From assembly GCA_963920635.1 (NCBI GenBank), contig OY987306.1, positions 12,356,001 to 12,420,000 of the forward strand: a stretch of DNA of 64,000 nucleotides. Direction: 5' to 3'. Below, in pieces: positions 31,958 to 42,049 of this stretch (position 1 is its first letter; each line of letters opens with the position of its first letter). Below the pieces are notes generated by a model. It had not been told where the DNA came from. It ran no database searches and was given only the letters and a program-made list of their open reading frames with translations. Source of the stretch: Pseudeuparius sepicola (lineage: Eukaryota > Arthropoda > Insecta > Coleoptera > Anthribidae). The position numbers and the translations under genes are program-made.

Positions 31958-32850
31958 TATAGGTAGGAACTCTGCAGATTTCTAGCACATTGCCCTACTC
32001 ATTGCTTCTAAGATGATCGATGGTAATGAAATAGCTACGGTGAGCGACAAAACTGTAAAGTCATGAGAATGTGTTTAACATACTTAATCAAAGTGGTACA
32101 CCTACACTTCCACAAGTATTACAACATTGGCAGCAAAAGTTGCAATTGGCGGTGAGACAGCATTCCTCAGCACTCCGACGTCATTTTCACCAAGGCACTT
32201 TGTCAAAGTTGCATGCCAATCTGCAACATCTCAAAAGACTTCAATTATACTTCAAAACATTATGCAAAACTGGATCTGGTAAGCAACACCTCAATAGAAG
32301 TCACCGAGTCAAATGGGTGGACGTTCAAGCAGCGTTCCAGAGTCGTCTTCGCACAGGTGTTATAGTAAATATGAGACACATCGATTTATTCCAGTTTTTT
32401 GACGATGTATTTATTCTTTTTAAGAGTCGCATACTAGAACTTTAAATGCTTTTCACATTGTTAAGGTAAATGCGGTTTTTAGTGACAACAAATGCTTCAA
32501 CACAAAAAATGTTATAATTGACCAGGGGAGTGATTTAAAGTTGTGGTTTACAGATAATATAAAAGATAGGATTATAAAGAAGCTTGAAGATTTTCATGAC
32601 AATGGATCGGGGTGGGCGTTACGCAAAATTTTAAGTTTAGTTATTAGTATAAATAATATTGAGATAGGAAACGGTGCTTCATATCTGCCACTCCCCGTTG
32701 AAATTTCCAAAAAACAAGCATGTGTCAATGTAAAAAATAGAGATGAAGCATGCTTCTTTTGGAGTGTTATTGCCGCTCTTTAATCCTCTCAAAAACATAC
32801 TGATCGCACTAATTCATATCCTCATTACAGGCAGAAATTTAAATTAGATT

Positions 32851-33485
32851 ATACTCTGTGTTCATTTGAAAACAGTCCATCCTTAATATTTTTAAAACTA
32901 CCAAAAAAATCAGAAATCGCCGGGACCCGTCAATTTTTGTTCGGAGGGGGAATTTCTTTGACGTACAGGTCATGTTGACAAATTCATCCCTGTAACCCCC
33001 ACCACCCCTAACTTTAAAATTTCAAATGGGAATACCCCCTTTGTGATACATCATTTTATAGCTGATGTTATTGCGAACACAACTCATTTTTATTTTTTAA
33101 AATCCGATGATGTTTGGAGAAGTTATGGGTAAAAACGGTTTTTTTCATAGTTGAAAATCTATGGTAAAAAGTAATTTATTTTAAATTATGAAAAAACCGT
33201 TTTTTACCCATAACTTCTTCAAACATCATCGGATTTCAAAAAATAAAAATGAGTTGTATTCGCAATAACATCAGCTTTAAAATGATGTATCAGAAAGGGG
33301 GTATTCCCATTTGAAATTTTAAAGTTAGGGGTGGTGGGGGTTACAGGGGTGAATTTGTCAACATGACCTGTACGTCAAAGAAGTTCCCCCTCCGAACAAA
33401 AATTGACGGGTCCCGGCGATTTCTGATTTTTTTCGTAGTTTTAAAAATATTAAGGGTGGACTGTTTTCAAATGAACACAGTGTAT
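32851..33485. mobile_element. About 630-bp almost perfect palindrome inserted in the polymerase gene
   Basis: Left arm starts CTGTGTTCATTTGAAAACAG and right arm ends CTGTTTTCAAATGAACACAG; both include CGCCGGGACCCGTCAATTTTTG and its complement, and meet near 33170-33190 with about 30 unpaired nt. TATA lies at both outer edges, so the target duplication may be TA or TATA. It separates polymerase codons for the N-terminal region from the next block. Confidence 0.85.
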
Positions 33486-33489
33486 AGAT

Positions 33490-33780
33490 CTACCAATGGT
33501 CATCTATGCTAGCCAAAGATTGATCGTCTGACTCTAATAAACTACCAGAAGTAGAAGGATTACTTATCGTTGAAACTGTACTTGAAAATGAACCATCTAC
33601 TATCCTTCTATGAGTCTTAAAATATTTTTCATCACTTTTCTTACAATGCAGAGATTTTTTCTCCTTTCCATTATAATCTTGTTCGTTTTCAAGGTTGTTA
33701 CTTTGTTGTTCAACCAAATGTAATTGTTTCGTCACCGGACTATAAGCTAATGATATAATGTTCTTCAGAGCTTCATTCAA
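33490..33780 (-). other. Unassigned stretch between palindrome and polymerase, open on the minus strand
   Basis: A 96-codon minus-strand frame (MNEALKNIISLAYSPVTKQL ... SLASIDDHW) is open, Ser/Asn/Lys-rich and shows no domain. The plus strand here does not read as polymerase. It could be another inserted piece or a short Polinton gene; I make no functional call. Confidence 0.3.
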
Positions 33781-34674
33781 TGTTAGTTTATTAATGTTAT
33801 TCGAAATTCGAATTCGAAAAATTAAATGAAATTTCTAGAAATGTGTATATTTTGGAGTTGGTAAGTGAGACTCCACGTCAATTTATCACCTCTCCAGCTC
33901 GACTAACTAAAAATAAAATGGATAGACATGTGAATTTACTTCTAATTCAAACTCATTATTTTTTGAAAACTAGCGACTTTGAAGCGCCGTCTGTCGACGA
34001 TTCGAACGTTGATATAAAATACCATTATTCTTGGGTTAAAGATTTATCTAGACTGATTTCGAAACAGTCTAGCAAACATAATGGAATCGCAAACATAATG
34101 GAATCGCAAGATAAGTTAGAAGGGCATACAGTTTATTGTGAGCAAATAAATAACTGTAAAATCGAGTTTCTCAAAGAGAAGTTTATCTAATTTAAAAATT
34201 TTGTTAATAAAGAACGCACCCCATTCACCCTGTATGCTGACTTTGAATCAATGCTAAAACCCTGCGGAGATTCTGATGCGATCCTAAAAACTGCTAAATA
34301 TCAAATACATGAAGCATTCAGTGCTGGTTATTATTTCAAGTGCTCTTTTGACAACTCGCTCTCTTTCTACAAAGGTTATCGCGGTGGGGACTGTATGATA
34401 TGGTTTGCCAATGAAATAGAGGAAATTGCTAAGTTTATATTTATATCATCCAAATTGAATCCTGTTGAACCTATGGATGAAGCCATAAGTCTTAAAGATG
34501 CCACCCATAATTGTCACATTTGCGAGAAAAAATTCAATGTTAACGACATAATTGTACGTGACCACTGTCACCTGTCATCAATGTTTCGAGGTTATGCACA
34601 TCAAGCATGCAACTTAAATTATAAAAACTCGTTCTTAGTTCCCATCATTTTCCACAATCTTAGTGGGTATGAAA

Positions 34675-35385
34675 CAAGGGCGTATCCAGGATTTCGCCTT
34701 GGGAGGGGTAATATAAAATATATATTTTTTTAGCATTAGGGGTTTTGTGCGTTCGTAAAAGCAATTTCAACTGAATATGGTGGTATTTTATTACCTACAT
34801 ACAAAAACAAAACACTATAGGTATAAAAATATTTTTAAAAATAAATAAAATTCGTTAAAAGAATATAAAACTCTTAAAATCACATCCACATCACAATGGA
34901 TTATAGGAATAGGAATATAGTTATCTCTTATAATATGATATCAATTTTTCTTTTTGTTTTTTTGGCGTATCGCTCAATAACCCGAGAAACATCTACATTG
35001 ATTTCTCTGTGGGTAAATAGCAGTGCCAATCCTACTAATCGCTCTTCGCCCATAGTGGAGCGTAACCAGGTTTTCAGTCTTTTCAATGAAGAGAAGCTTC
35101 GTTCTGCTGACGCAACACTAATTGGCAGAGCAATTAATATGTGTAGAATTTTTTTTATAGTAGGAAATATGTCTTCATCGCAGTCTTTATAACTTGTAAG
35201 GATATCACAAATATTATTGTCGACTCTACATGTTTTTTGCCATAAATCTAACTCCTTGCAATTTAATTTTTATTACTTCGTCAGACTCGACTAAATTTAC
35301 CCAAATATAGAGTTGAGAAATTGGACATTTGATGGGCTTGGGGGGGGTAATTACCCCCTGTACCCCCCCCTTGAATACGCCCTTG
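34675..35385 (-). mobile_element. hAT element (711 bp) inserted in the polymerase gene
   Basis: Ends are CAAGGGCGTATCCAGG and TGAATACGCCCTTG. Direct repeats of 8 bp flank it, GTATGAAA (34667-34674) and GTATGACA (35386-35393), differing by one base. Removing it rejoins the polymerase codons before and after (the GYD of the exonuclease block). The minus strand still encodes part of a hAT transposase. Confidence 0.9.
34945..35165 (-). pseudogene. hAT transposase C-terminal dimerisation domain fragment
   Basis: Read on the minus strand: ALPISVASAERSFSSLKRL, KTWLRSTMGEERLVGLALL and REINVDVSRVIERYAKK, the hallmark hAT C-terminal dimerisation block (A.AERSFS.L). The RNase-H-like catalytic region is deleted, so the element needs a transposase from elsewhere. 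Confidence 0.9.
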
Positions 35386-37351
35386 GTATGACAGCCACTT
35401 TATAATACGAGAACTTGCCAAACGGTATCATGTCAACCTACTTCCTGTTAATAATGAAAAATATATAAGCTTTACAGTATTCGATAATGAAACAAATATT
35501 AAATTTCGCTTCATTGATTCTTTCAAGTTCTTGGCCTTTCCTCTCGACAAACTCTCATCGTCTCTAAATAGTTTCGAAAATACTAGAAATGAATTCCGTT
35601 TGTCAACCGAAAATTTTGACTTGTTCACTAGGAAAGGGGGTTTTGGTTATGATTATATCGATTCTCTGGAAAAATTGGAAGAAACCGTATTACCATCGAT
35701 TCAACATTTTTGTAACAAATTAAATGACACTAATATTAACGAGAAGGATTACAGACATGCGCAATTAATTTGGGAGAGGTTTGGTGTAAAAACCTTGGGC
35801 GAGTATTCAGATCTGTACTTAAAGACTGATGTGCTTTTGCTCACAGATATATTTGAAAATTTTAGAACGACTTGTCTTTGGAATTACGGTTTAGATCCTG
35901 CCTGGTACTATACTTTGCCTGGATTCAGTTGGGATTACATGCTTCGATATACGAAATGTAAATTAGAAACCTTCCAAGATAGTGACATCTTAATGTTTTT
36001 CGAGAGGGGAATTCTAGGTGGAGTAAGCCAGGTAAGCCACTGCTTTTCTCAGGCCAACAACAAATATATGGCAAACTATGATGCTAATATGCCATCAAAA
36101 TATATTTTTTATGATGATGTTAACAACCTTTATAGCTGGGCAATGTGTGAACCCCTTCCTTACGGAGGATTTGAGTAGGTCTCCAACGATACTGACGTCA
36201 CCAAGGTTGCTGACAATGCCGATGAAGGATATATTTTAGAAGTGGATTTGTCGTACTCAGATAATTTTCATGATCATCATAAAGATCTTCCTTTTGCACC
36301 TGAACATCGTAAACCTCCAGGTTCCAAAATAAAAAACCTCATGGCCATTCTCGATGATAAGAAGAATTATGTGATTCATTATAGAGCGCTTAAGCAAGCT
36401 TTACAACATGGTTTAATTCTGAAAAAAATTCATAAAGTTTTGAAATTTAAGCAGTCTGCCTGGTTAGCTCCCTATATACAACTCAATACTCATTTAAGAA
36501 CTGTGACAACATTAGATTTTGAAAAAATATAATGAAACTAATGAATAATGCGATCTACGACAAAACAATGCAAAATGTTAGAAAACATAGAATTGTGAGA
36601 TTATTAAGGACGTGGGATGGTAGATACGGCGCCAAAAATTTAATTTCTAGCCCTCGTTTTAGACAGGATAATTTTTGAAAAGAATTTAGTAAGCGTTGAA
36701 TTAAATAAGACAAATATTATGTTTGATAAACCTCTGTATGTTGGGATGTCTATTCTGGACATATCAAAGACCTGTGTTTAAGAATTTCACTATGATTTTA
36801 TGTTGAAAACATTTTCACCAACTAACTGCTTATTATTATATACTAATACTGATAGTCTAGTTTACGAAATCCGTTGTGAGGACATGTTCGAGGATGTAAT
36901 TAAGGATCACATTCATCGGTTTGATACTAGTGACTATCCTGCAGATAATCAATATGGAATTCCGCTTGTAAATAAGAACGATGAAGGACGAGTTAAATGG
37001 CCGTATTTTAACACATTTTGCGGGCCTTAAATCTAAAATGTATACTTATAAGGTTCAAGGAAAAAATTTGTGTGTTAAAAAATCCAAAGGTGTTAGAGGT
37101 AGTGTTGTAGCGAAGCAGATAACGTATCAAGATTATTTCGATTGTTTATTTAATAAGACAGAGAAAATTGTAAATCAAAGTTCTATACCATCGTTTGCTC
37201 ATAACGTCTTTAGCATAAGGCAAACTAAGATTGGTTTAAATCCATTTGACGATAAGCGATATTTAGTTGATAGTGTTTCAACCCTTCCTTGGGGTCATAA
37301 AGATGTATGTGTGGATGAATACAAAATATATATTTTGCAAATAGTGTTTCA

Positions 37352-38190
37352 TTACCTTGTAGCCCCACCATTCTGACGTCTTAGTCCCGCCGCCCAGTTT
37401 GTATATATAACCGAGAAATCGAGCTCATTCTGCAGTCTGAAAACTTGTAACAAGAGTTCGCAGCAACATGTACAACCAGCCCATTCAGATCGAATCAGAC
37501 ATGGTGCCTTGCCCCTACATTGCCAGCCACATGGTACGGAGAAGTCGACTGTAGAATCATCTAATGAAGTGTCGGCGACAGTTGGGACATGTGCCTGAAA
37601 CCCTATTTTATATCGTCCCTCATTCATATTGAAATCTTTAACAATAACTAGAGTTCCAAAATTATCATTCCAACAGAGCGAGCAGAGATTCTTGAAATCA
37701 CCGTATGAGATGTCCGGCGACACTTGCTCGTCATAAATATGTCTAAGGTTTACCCCATCTTGTTTAAACAAAACGATTACATTACAATTGTGTCGTATTA
37801 ATTGCTTAGGTATTTTTGAATATGTCTGACAGAGATATGCAACGTCTATACTTTTGTAGCGACCCATGGAGTAATATTCTCTAATTTTTTCCTGTGTGCC
37901 ACAAGCCACGTCATCGAAAATAAAAATTGAATTTTCTCTAGCTTCTGATGGTGCAATGACGTCATCGTTTGAGCTAAATGGAAAATAACCAACACATTCT
38001 GGTTCTTTAAGCACGTCTTGTAGTAACTGATATTTAGGTTGGTTTAGAGATTTACTGTAAAGGTAGATGTTCTTAAATTTCAAACCATTCTTGTTAAATA
38101 TTAAACTAAGTAGACTGTTTGTTTTTACCACAACCGCTAGGTCCGCAAAATATTGCTCTAATTAGTTTGGCAAGAGTACGCCATGTTTAG
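37352..38190 (-). pseudogene. Polinton A32-type packaging ATPase, frameshifted
   Basis: An FtsK/HerA-like ATPase that would pump the genome into capsids. The Walker A box (GPSGCGK) lies at 38135-38155 on the minus strand, but the frame changes right after its Lys in a run of A; the rest continues in the next frame from about 38130 with Walker B SIFIFDDV, then LCQTYSKIPKQLIRHNCNVI, the usual sensor-like segment, and the end FNMNEGRYKIGFQ. Sequence after about 37560 (Cys-rich CCCELLLQV) is likely read-through into spacer. One visible lesion makes it a close-to-intact pseudogene. It is convergent with the polymerase and their 3' ends overlap by about 25 bp as drawn. Confidence 0.85.
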
Positions 38191-38372
38191 ATTTCTCACT
38201 CCGAGCAAAATCTAGATTTTCGATTGGTAGAGACAGTTGATGTGGCTCGATACGCATCTTGTAAACATCTAATAATATAGCGTATGCTTGATACATTATG
38301 TATACCTTATCGGGATGTAAATAACAGTTTTTCAATTAAGAATATTTATTTTCTACAACTATTACAATAAAT

Positions 38373-38794
38373 TTAAGGAATGTAAGCTCGAATCTTCTGC
38401 TGCACAATACTCCTACACAGCGGGCACTTCTCCATGGAGTTTGCGCAACTCATGCAGCATGCCAAATGTCCTTATGGAACCGACAAGACTTCTATGTTTT
38501 TGCAGTAGCATACTATACATAAAAAGTTTGGATTGGTGCTATTAACTTTTTCAGGTGGGATGTCCACAGTCTTGATTTCACCTTTAATGAACGGGCAATT
38601 GGGACTCCAGCTAGCATGGTCTTGTCATGGATCATCATCCTTTTCCCATTTATATCCTTCAATATTGCAAAATTGACACCGGACAACATCTTCATAATTC
38701 GTATAAAAAAAATCCTGCTCGGGCAAGCTTTTCTGATGATAGGGGGCTTGACCAGTTTTCAAACGTTCTTATAAGACTCGTAATTATGCTCCAT
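38373..38794 (-). pseudogene. IAP-like protein: one BIR plus C-terminal RING, broken
   Basis: Minus strand, lying between the packaging ATPase and a membrane-protein ORF. A start Met at 38794 begins the N-terminal leader; the BIR appears in pieces as RTFENW, LARAGF, then RCQFC and W..H, with the Cys/Cys/His/Cys zinc ligands visible across frames; a C-terminal RING follows with CIVCYCKN, GHLACCMSC and CPLC, ending AYIP at 38373. BIR-RING proteins of insects and insect DNA viruses bind caspases or IAP antagonists and act as ubiquitin ligases that block apoptosis. At about 140 codons it is much shorter than cellular multi-BIR IAPs and similar to compact viral ones. Lesions: a frame change after the leader, another in a run of eight T near 38708, and an in-frame TAA just before the RING GHL. 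An original host gene capture by the Polinton is the simplest reading, but direction and age are inference. Confidence 0.8.
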
Positions 38795-39189
38795 CGCTCA
38801 TTCCGTAATACTCTTACTATTTCAATAAATAATTTTGCTACTAGCAATGAAGAACATATAGTAATGTAGTAAATTAGTGGTACGAGAGCGAGGTCTTTTA
38901 TATGTTCTTGACTGAGGTATCTGGGTGTGGCCATTGTGGGTGTGGTGGAAGGTGGGACCTCCCTCCACTCACTTTCAGCAATCGTATGATTTTGGAATAC
39001 TGCTCGAAGTTTAAATTGAGTAGCATTTTTAGGAAGTCTTGCTACCGAAATTTTTTCGACTACCGTTTTGAATGGGAAACATCTTTTATCCTGTTCGCAA
39101 ATAGATACCTTAGCATCTTCAGGGTTGTAAATATAGAACACATCATTTATTAATGAGAACAAAATAATGTGACCCAAACTCAGCAACAT
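38795..39189 (-). CDS. Predicted single-pass membrane protein of the Polinton, unknown function
   Basis: The frame begins MLLSLGHIILFSLINDVFYI, a hydrophobic leader that could be a signal peptide, continues with about 80 polar residues containing two N-glycosylation sequons (NAT, NHT) and two Cys (SICEQDKRCF), and then LVPLIYYITICSSLLVAKLF, a clear transmembrane segment with a short basic cytosolic end. That is a type I membrane layout. The frame shows no stop and runs on into the first BIR frame of the IAP-like gene, which is likely due to a lost stop or a frameshift rather than a true fusion. It is on the same strand as the capsid genes and would be transcribed with them. No homologue is recognised. 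Confidence 0.5.
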
Positions 39190-39239
39190 CTTGATTATAA
39201 CTGAAATGTGCCAGTAAATGTTCTTTTATATATGAGGAT

Positions 39240-40245
39240 CTACATTAAATCTCGTACAGTTTCATTTAAAGGTAAATACTCCATGGTACAGTCATGAACA
39301 ATTATGCAGTAGGCTCGAGTTCTATTAGGAAATCCATCACTATTTTCTATGTCCAACTTAACATCAACTGTGTTTATTTTTATAGACTCATTCCGGCGAG
39401 AACAGTCGATGACAAACAGGGTTGCATTATTTTTGTAATCTGCATAGCTAAGTAGCGGGTGACTCTCCATTGCATTCATGTAACTCGGATAAAATTCCAC
39501 ATAGTTGTGATAGGCCTCCAAAAAGTCGTTACCACCAAAATTCAATCTCTGACATTCGAATGGAAAATATTCACAGTTTACAATTAATCTTACATCAGTC
39601 GCATTTATGTGATCAAATGACGTGGGATTTTTTTCCAGAATTATCATTGCGATCAGTCTGAAATCCGACGATGACGTACCGAGGAGTTGACACGGATGCT
39701 GATAATTTTACGGCCCATATTTCTCTTTAGGAGTTTCAGTAAGATTTGACAATTCATGTAGCTGCCATTTACGGAACGCCATTATAATTGGACGATCAAT
39801 TTTTATAGATTTAAGCAGATCCAATCTAATGATATCATTCGGCTGAATATGTTTAACCGTCTTGGGTTAGTAATAAGGCATTGTTATCATTTCGAGCTTG
39901 TATTAGTCTCACTGTTTGTTTACCACAAATTGCTATCTGATATTCGTTGGATATTCCAAACAGATGTTTTAGCGGCATTATTACATTGAATGTTCCATCA
40001 TTGTTAACAGTAAAAGATTTATCAACCCAAACCCAGCTTGCTGTTGACATACATTTTTCGTCATTAGCAGTATAGCAAAGATACGATCTGATCGTACTCA
40101 CAATTCTTATTCCTTGCCATTTAGTTCATAAGAAATTGAATCGAATAGAAATGCGGCACCGTTGTTGGCTAGTTTGCAATCTCCAGCACCGGTTTTCTTG
40201 GTCACTGTACCTTTGACAAAAATCGACGCATCGTACATCAACAAT
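39240..40245 (-). pseudogene. Polinton major capsid protein (double jelly-roll), broken
   Basis: Three collinear minus-strand pieces. The N-terminal part (about 40245-40110) reads IFVKGTVTK and ends LFDSISYELNGK before a frame change at about 40107. The middle (40101-39853) includes STASWVWVDKSFTVNNDGTF, MPLKHLFG and QARNDNNA. Further frame changes near 39855 and 39650 lead to the last part (39647-39240) with RLNFGGNDFLEAYHNY, FVIDCSRRNESI and RAYCIIVHD, ending NETVRDLM. The order and motifs match the hexon-like major capsid protein known from Polintons and adintoviruses. About 330 codons remain in total, shorter than the usual 450-650, so part of the first jelly-roll may be missing or unrecognised. 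Confidence 0.75.
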
Positions 40246-40260
40246 CATGCATCACCCTGA

Positions 40261-40551
40261 TTATTGGTTAAATGACTTTACAAATGGGTAATAGGTGCGC
40301 TTCTCTAAACGTTGAATAGATTCATCATAGGTCGGAGTGCGATGCACATTAAACACTTGAGGTGTTAAGGACATAGCATAGCCAAGTGCTTTTAAAAATT
40401 GTTGATTTTCCAACGAGAGAGGATCTGCACTCTTCGGTGAAATATTTGTTAGTGAATTTTTGGAGCATTGTGATTGCCTTTTATACGGTTGATATCTGTC
40501 ATCAAAAACCAAAACCATTTTTGAGCTCAAAAATTTCATACACGCTTTCAT
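40261..40551 (-). CDS. Small Polinton ORF between capsid genes
   Basis: A 96-codon frame (MKACMKFLSSKMVLVFDDRY ... KRTYYPFVKSFNQ) with LSLENQQFLKALGYAM near its middle, a phrase typical of short proteins or leader regions in this part of Polintons. It overlaps the end of the minor capsid gene by 4 bp and stops about 20 bp before the recognised start of the major capsid region, so it may be its own gene or the damaged N-terminus of the capsid protein. Function unknown. Confidence 0.45.
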   Translation of the reverse strand: MKACMKFLSSKMVLVFDDRYQPYKRQSQCSKNSLTNISPKSADPLSLENQQFLKALGYAMSLTPQVFNVHRTPTYDESIQRLEKRTYYPFVKSFNQ

Positions 40552-40734
40552 AACCGCACAATTATTTCCTCACTTCTAAAATTTACAGGTTGAGAGTTCT
40601 GATCGAGGATATTTACAGTCAAATTATTAATCTCACGCTTTGCAACTGGCATGTACACCAGAACTGCAATCTCGTAAATCGTATGAGTTGGTTGATTTTT
40701 ATAGTATGCTCCAGTTGTTACGTTACAATCTATA

Positions 40735-42049
40735 CAGGGTGTTTTAGACCTAAATACAATAATTTTAACCACATACTCAGAAAGGTGTCTAAATGCGGAA
40801 AATCAAAAAATAAATTTCTGAAATATTTTAGAAATAATTAAATAATTTTAATATTTCCCCTAACGAGCCGCTCAGTTTTATTATCGGGTAGACGCGTACC
40901 CAAGGCGCCAGGGAGAGGCAAATTCGTTTCAGGTCTTCCTTACGATGTTGCCAGATCGCGGGGCCAAGCAACGAAAAACTCAATATTTTTTTATCTTTTC
41001 AAGGTACCTATCTACTGATTTATCTAAATGTGCCTGCCTTTTATTACCCTATAGGATAATAATCCCTGATGCTGATAGCAAATGAAAGGTGGTTTAAAAA
41101 CTATCCTCCTCTGGTAACACCTCGGTAAGACACGCACTCGCATTCGCACTTGCCATATTATCAAACTCCCGGTTTCGAAAAGAAAGTTCGGCGGCACGGC
41201 AGCGCCCGGACGATATGGTACTGCGGTTTTCCACGGCGTCCACCGACGGAATTTAACACCTAGGTTGAGAAGTGAGCCATTATTTACCGAGCAATTTTAT
41301 ATCCTGAGGCGCGTAGCGCCGAAGGATATAATATGCGACGATATGGTACTGCGGTTTTCCACGGCGTCCACCCACGGAATTTAGACCTCAACTCGCCCTG
41401 CGTCCGAGGGGAATAATTGTAGTAGGTAATAATTGTAGTAGGTACCTTCTCCGCATGGCGCGTTGGCGCGTACCTTTCCGCGTTGTTGGTTTCTTGGTTT
41501 CTTCCGTTTTGCTCGCGGTGCGACCGACGTTGCCGATACAGTTCATTCATTGTCTGATTTTTTACTACTAACTAGATTTATTATTTATGTATTTAATACT
41601 ATGTACAGTGAGTGTCCTCCGACAACAGGGATAACCTTTAGCAAACAAAAAAATAAAGGCACAAAACACGGCGCTTAGTTAAGGTTTTATGTTTTAAAAG
41701 GCGACACGATAACAACTAAAAACTAAACTGGCATACGGCAGATAGATACATGATCGCCCCCTCTCCTGCCGCGTGGAAGGGCCGCCTCCACCGCCTGATT
41801 TCATTAGTTTAATTGAATTGGCCTTTCATAAATGCATAAATGGTAAAATTACTTAAAAGTACTTAAAATCGGGGAATACCAGTTAAAACCGGCAACATTG
41901 CACGTCGTTATTGTTTGTAAAAAATAGCTTCCTTAAAAAAATTTCTGGCTTCATTATTGACTTTTAAATTTTTTTAATTGCGGATTAGTATTAGCTCAAT
42001 TTTCTCCGCATGTGGTTAAAATTATTGTATTTAGGTCTGAAACACCCTG
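40735..42049. mobile_element. 1315-bp CAGGGTG-ended element inside the minor capsid gene
   Basis: TA-flanked ends CAGGGTGTTTTAGACCTAAA and TTTAGGTCTGAAACACCCTG are inverted over about 45 nt (through TTTTAACCACAT). The interior is unusually GC-rich for the window and contains a direct duplication of about 50 nt (TATGGTACTGCGGTTTTCCA..., at 41214 and 41340). No transposase is recognised. Confidence 0.8.
41158..41560. repeat. GC-rich block with direct duplication inside the 1315-bp element
   Basis: GACGATATGGTACTGCGGTT...GGCGTCCACC(G/C)ACGGAATTTA occurs at 41208-41260 and 41337-41387. Between them lies a compact hairpin (TGAGGCGCGTAGCGCCGAAGG). A minus-strand frame (41550-41284, MNELYRQRRSHREQ...) is Arg-rich with two possible donors, but I cannot assign it. 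Confidence 0.5.

Larger units (their letters stand above)
32071..37376 (+). pseudogene. polB: Polinton protein-primed DNA polymerase B, broken and interrupted
   Basis: Would copy the linear element DNA from a protein primer. Pieces in order: an N-terminal region (32071-32850) with GSGWALRKIL and ACVNVKNRDEACFFW; a stretch after a palindromic insert (33843-34190) with RHVNLLLIQTHYF and YSWVKDLSRL; exonuclease motif I (TLYADFESM, near 34220); a zinc-binding HNH-like block (CHICEKKF ... [19 protein letters not shown], near 34510-34620); an exonuclease II block NLSGYD that is cut in two by a hAT element; palm motif A (YDDVNNLYSWAM, near 36110); KNYVIHYRALKQAL; motif B (LMNNAIYDKTM, near 36540); motif C (YTNTDSLVYE, near 36840); and the tail SVSTLPWGHKD. 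At least six frame changes or stops are visible. Motif C has Asn where the first catalytic Asp is expected. It is not functional. Confidence 0.9.

Noticed and set aside
34896..35192. 98-codon plus-strand frame in the hAT insertion
   Set aside because: It is the antisense shadow of the hAT dimerisation domain read on the minus strand.
38692..39189. Natural fusion of a membrane protein to a BIR domain
   Set aside because: The BIR gene has its own start at 38794 and the single frame through both depends on a frameshift, so two adjacent genes are more likely.
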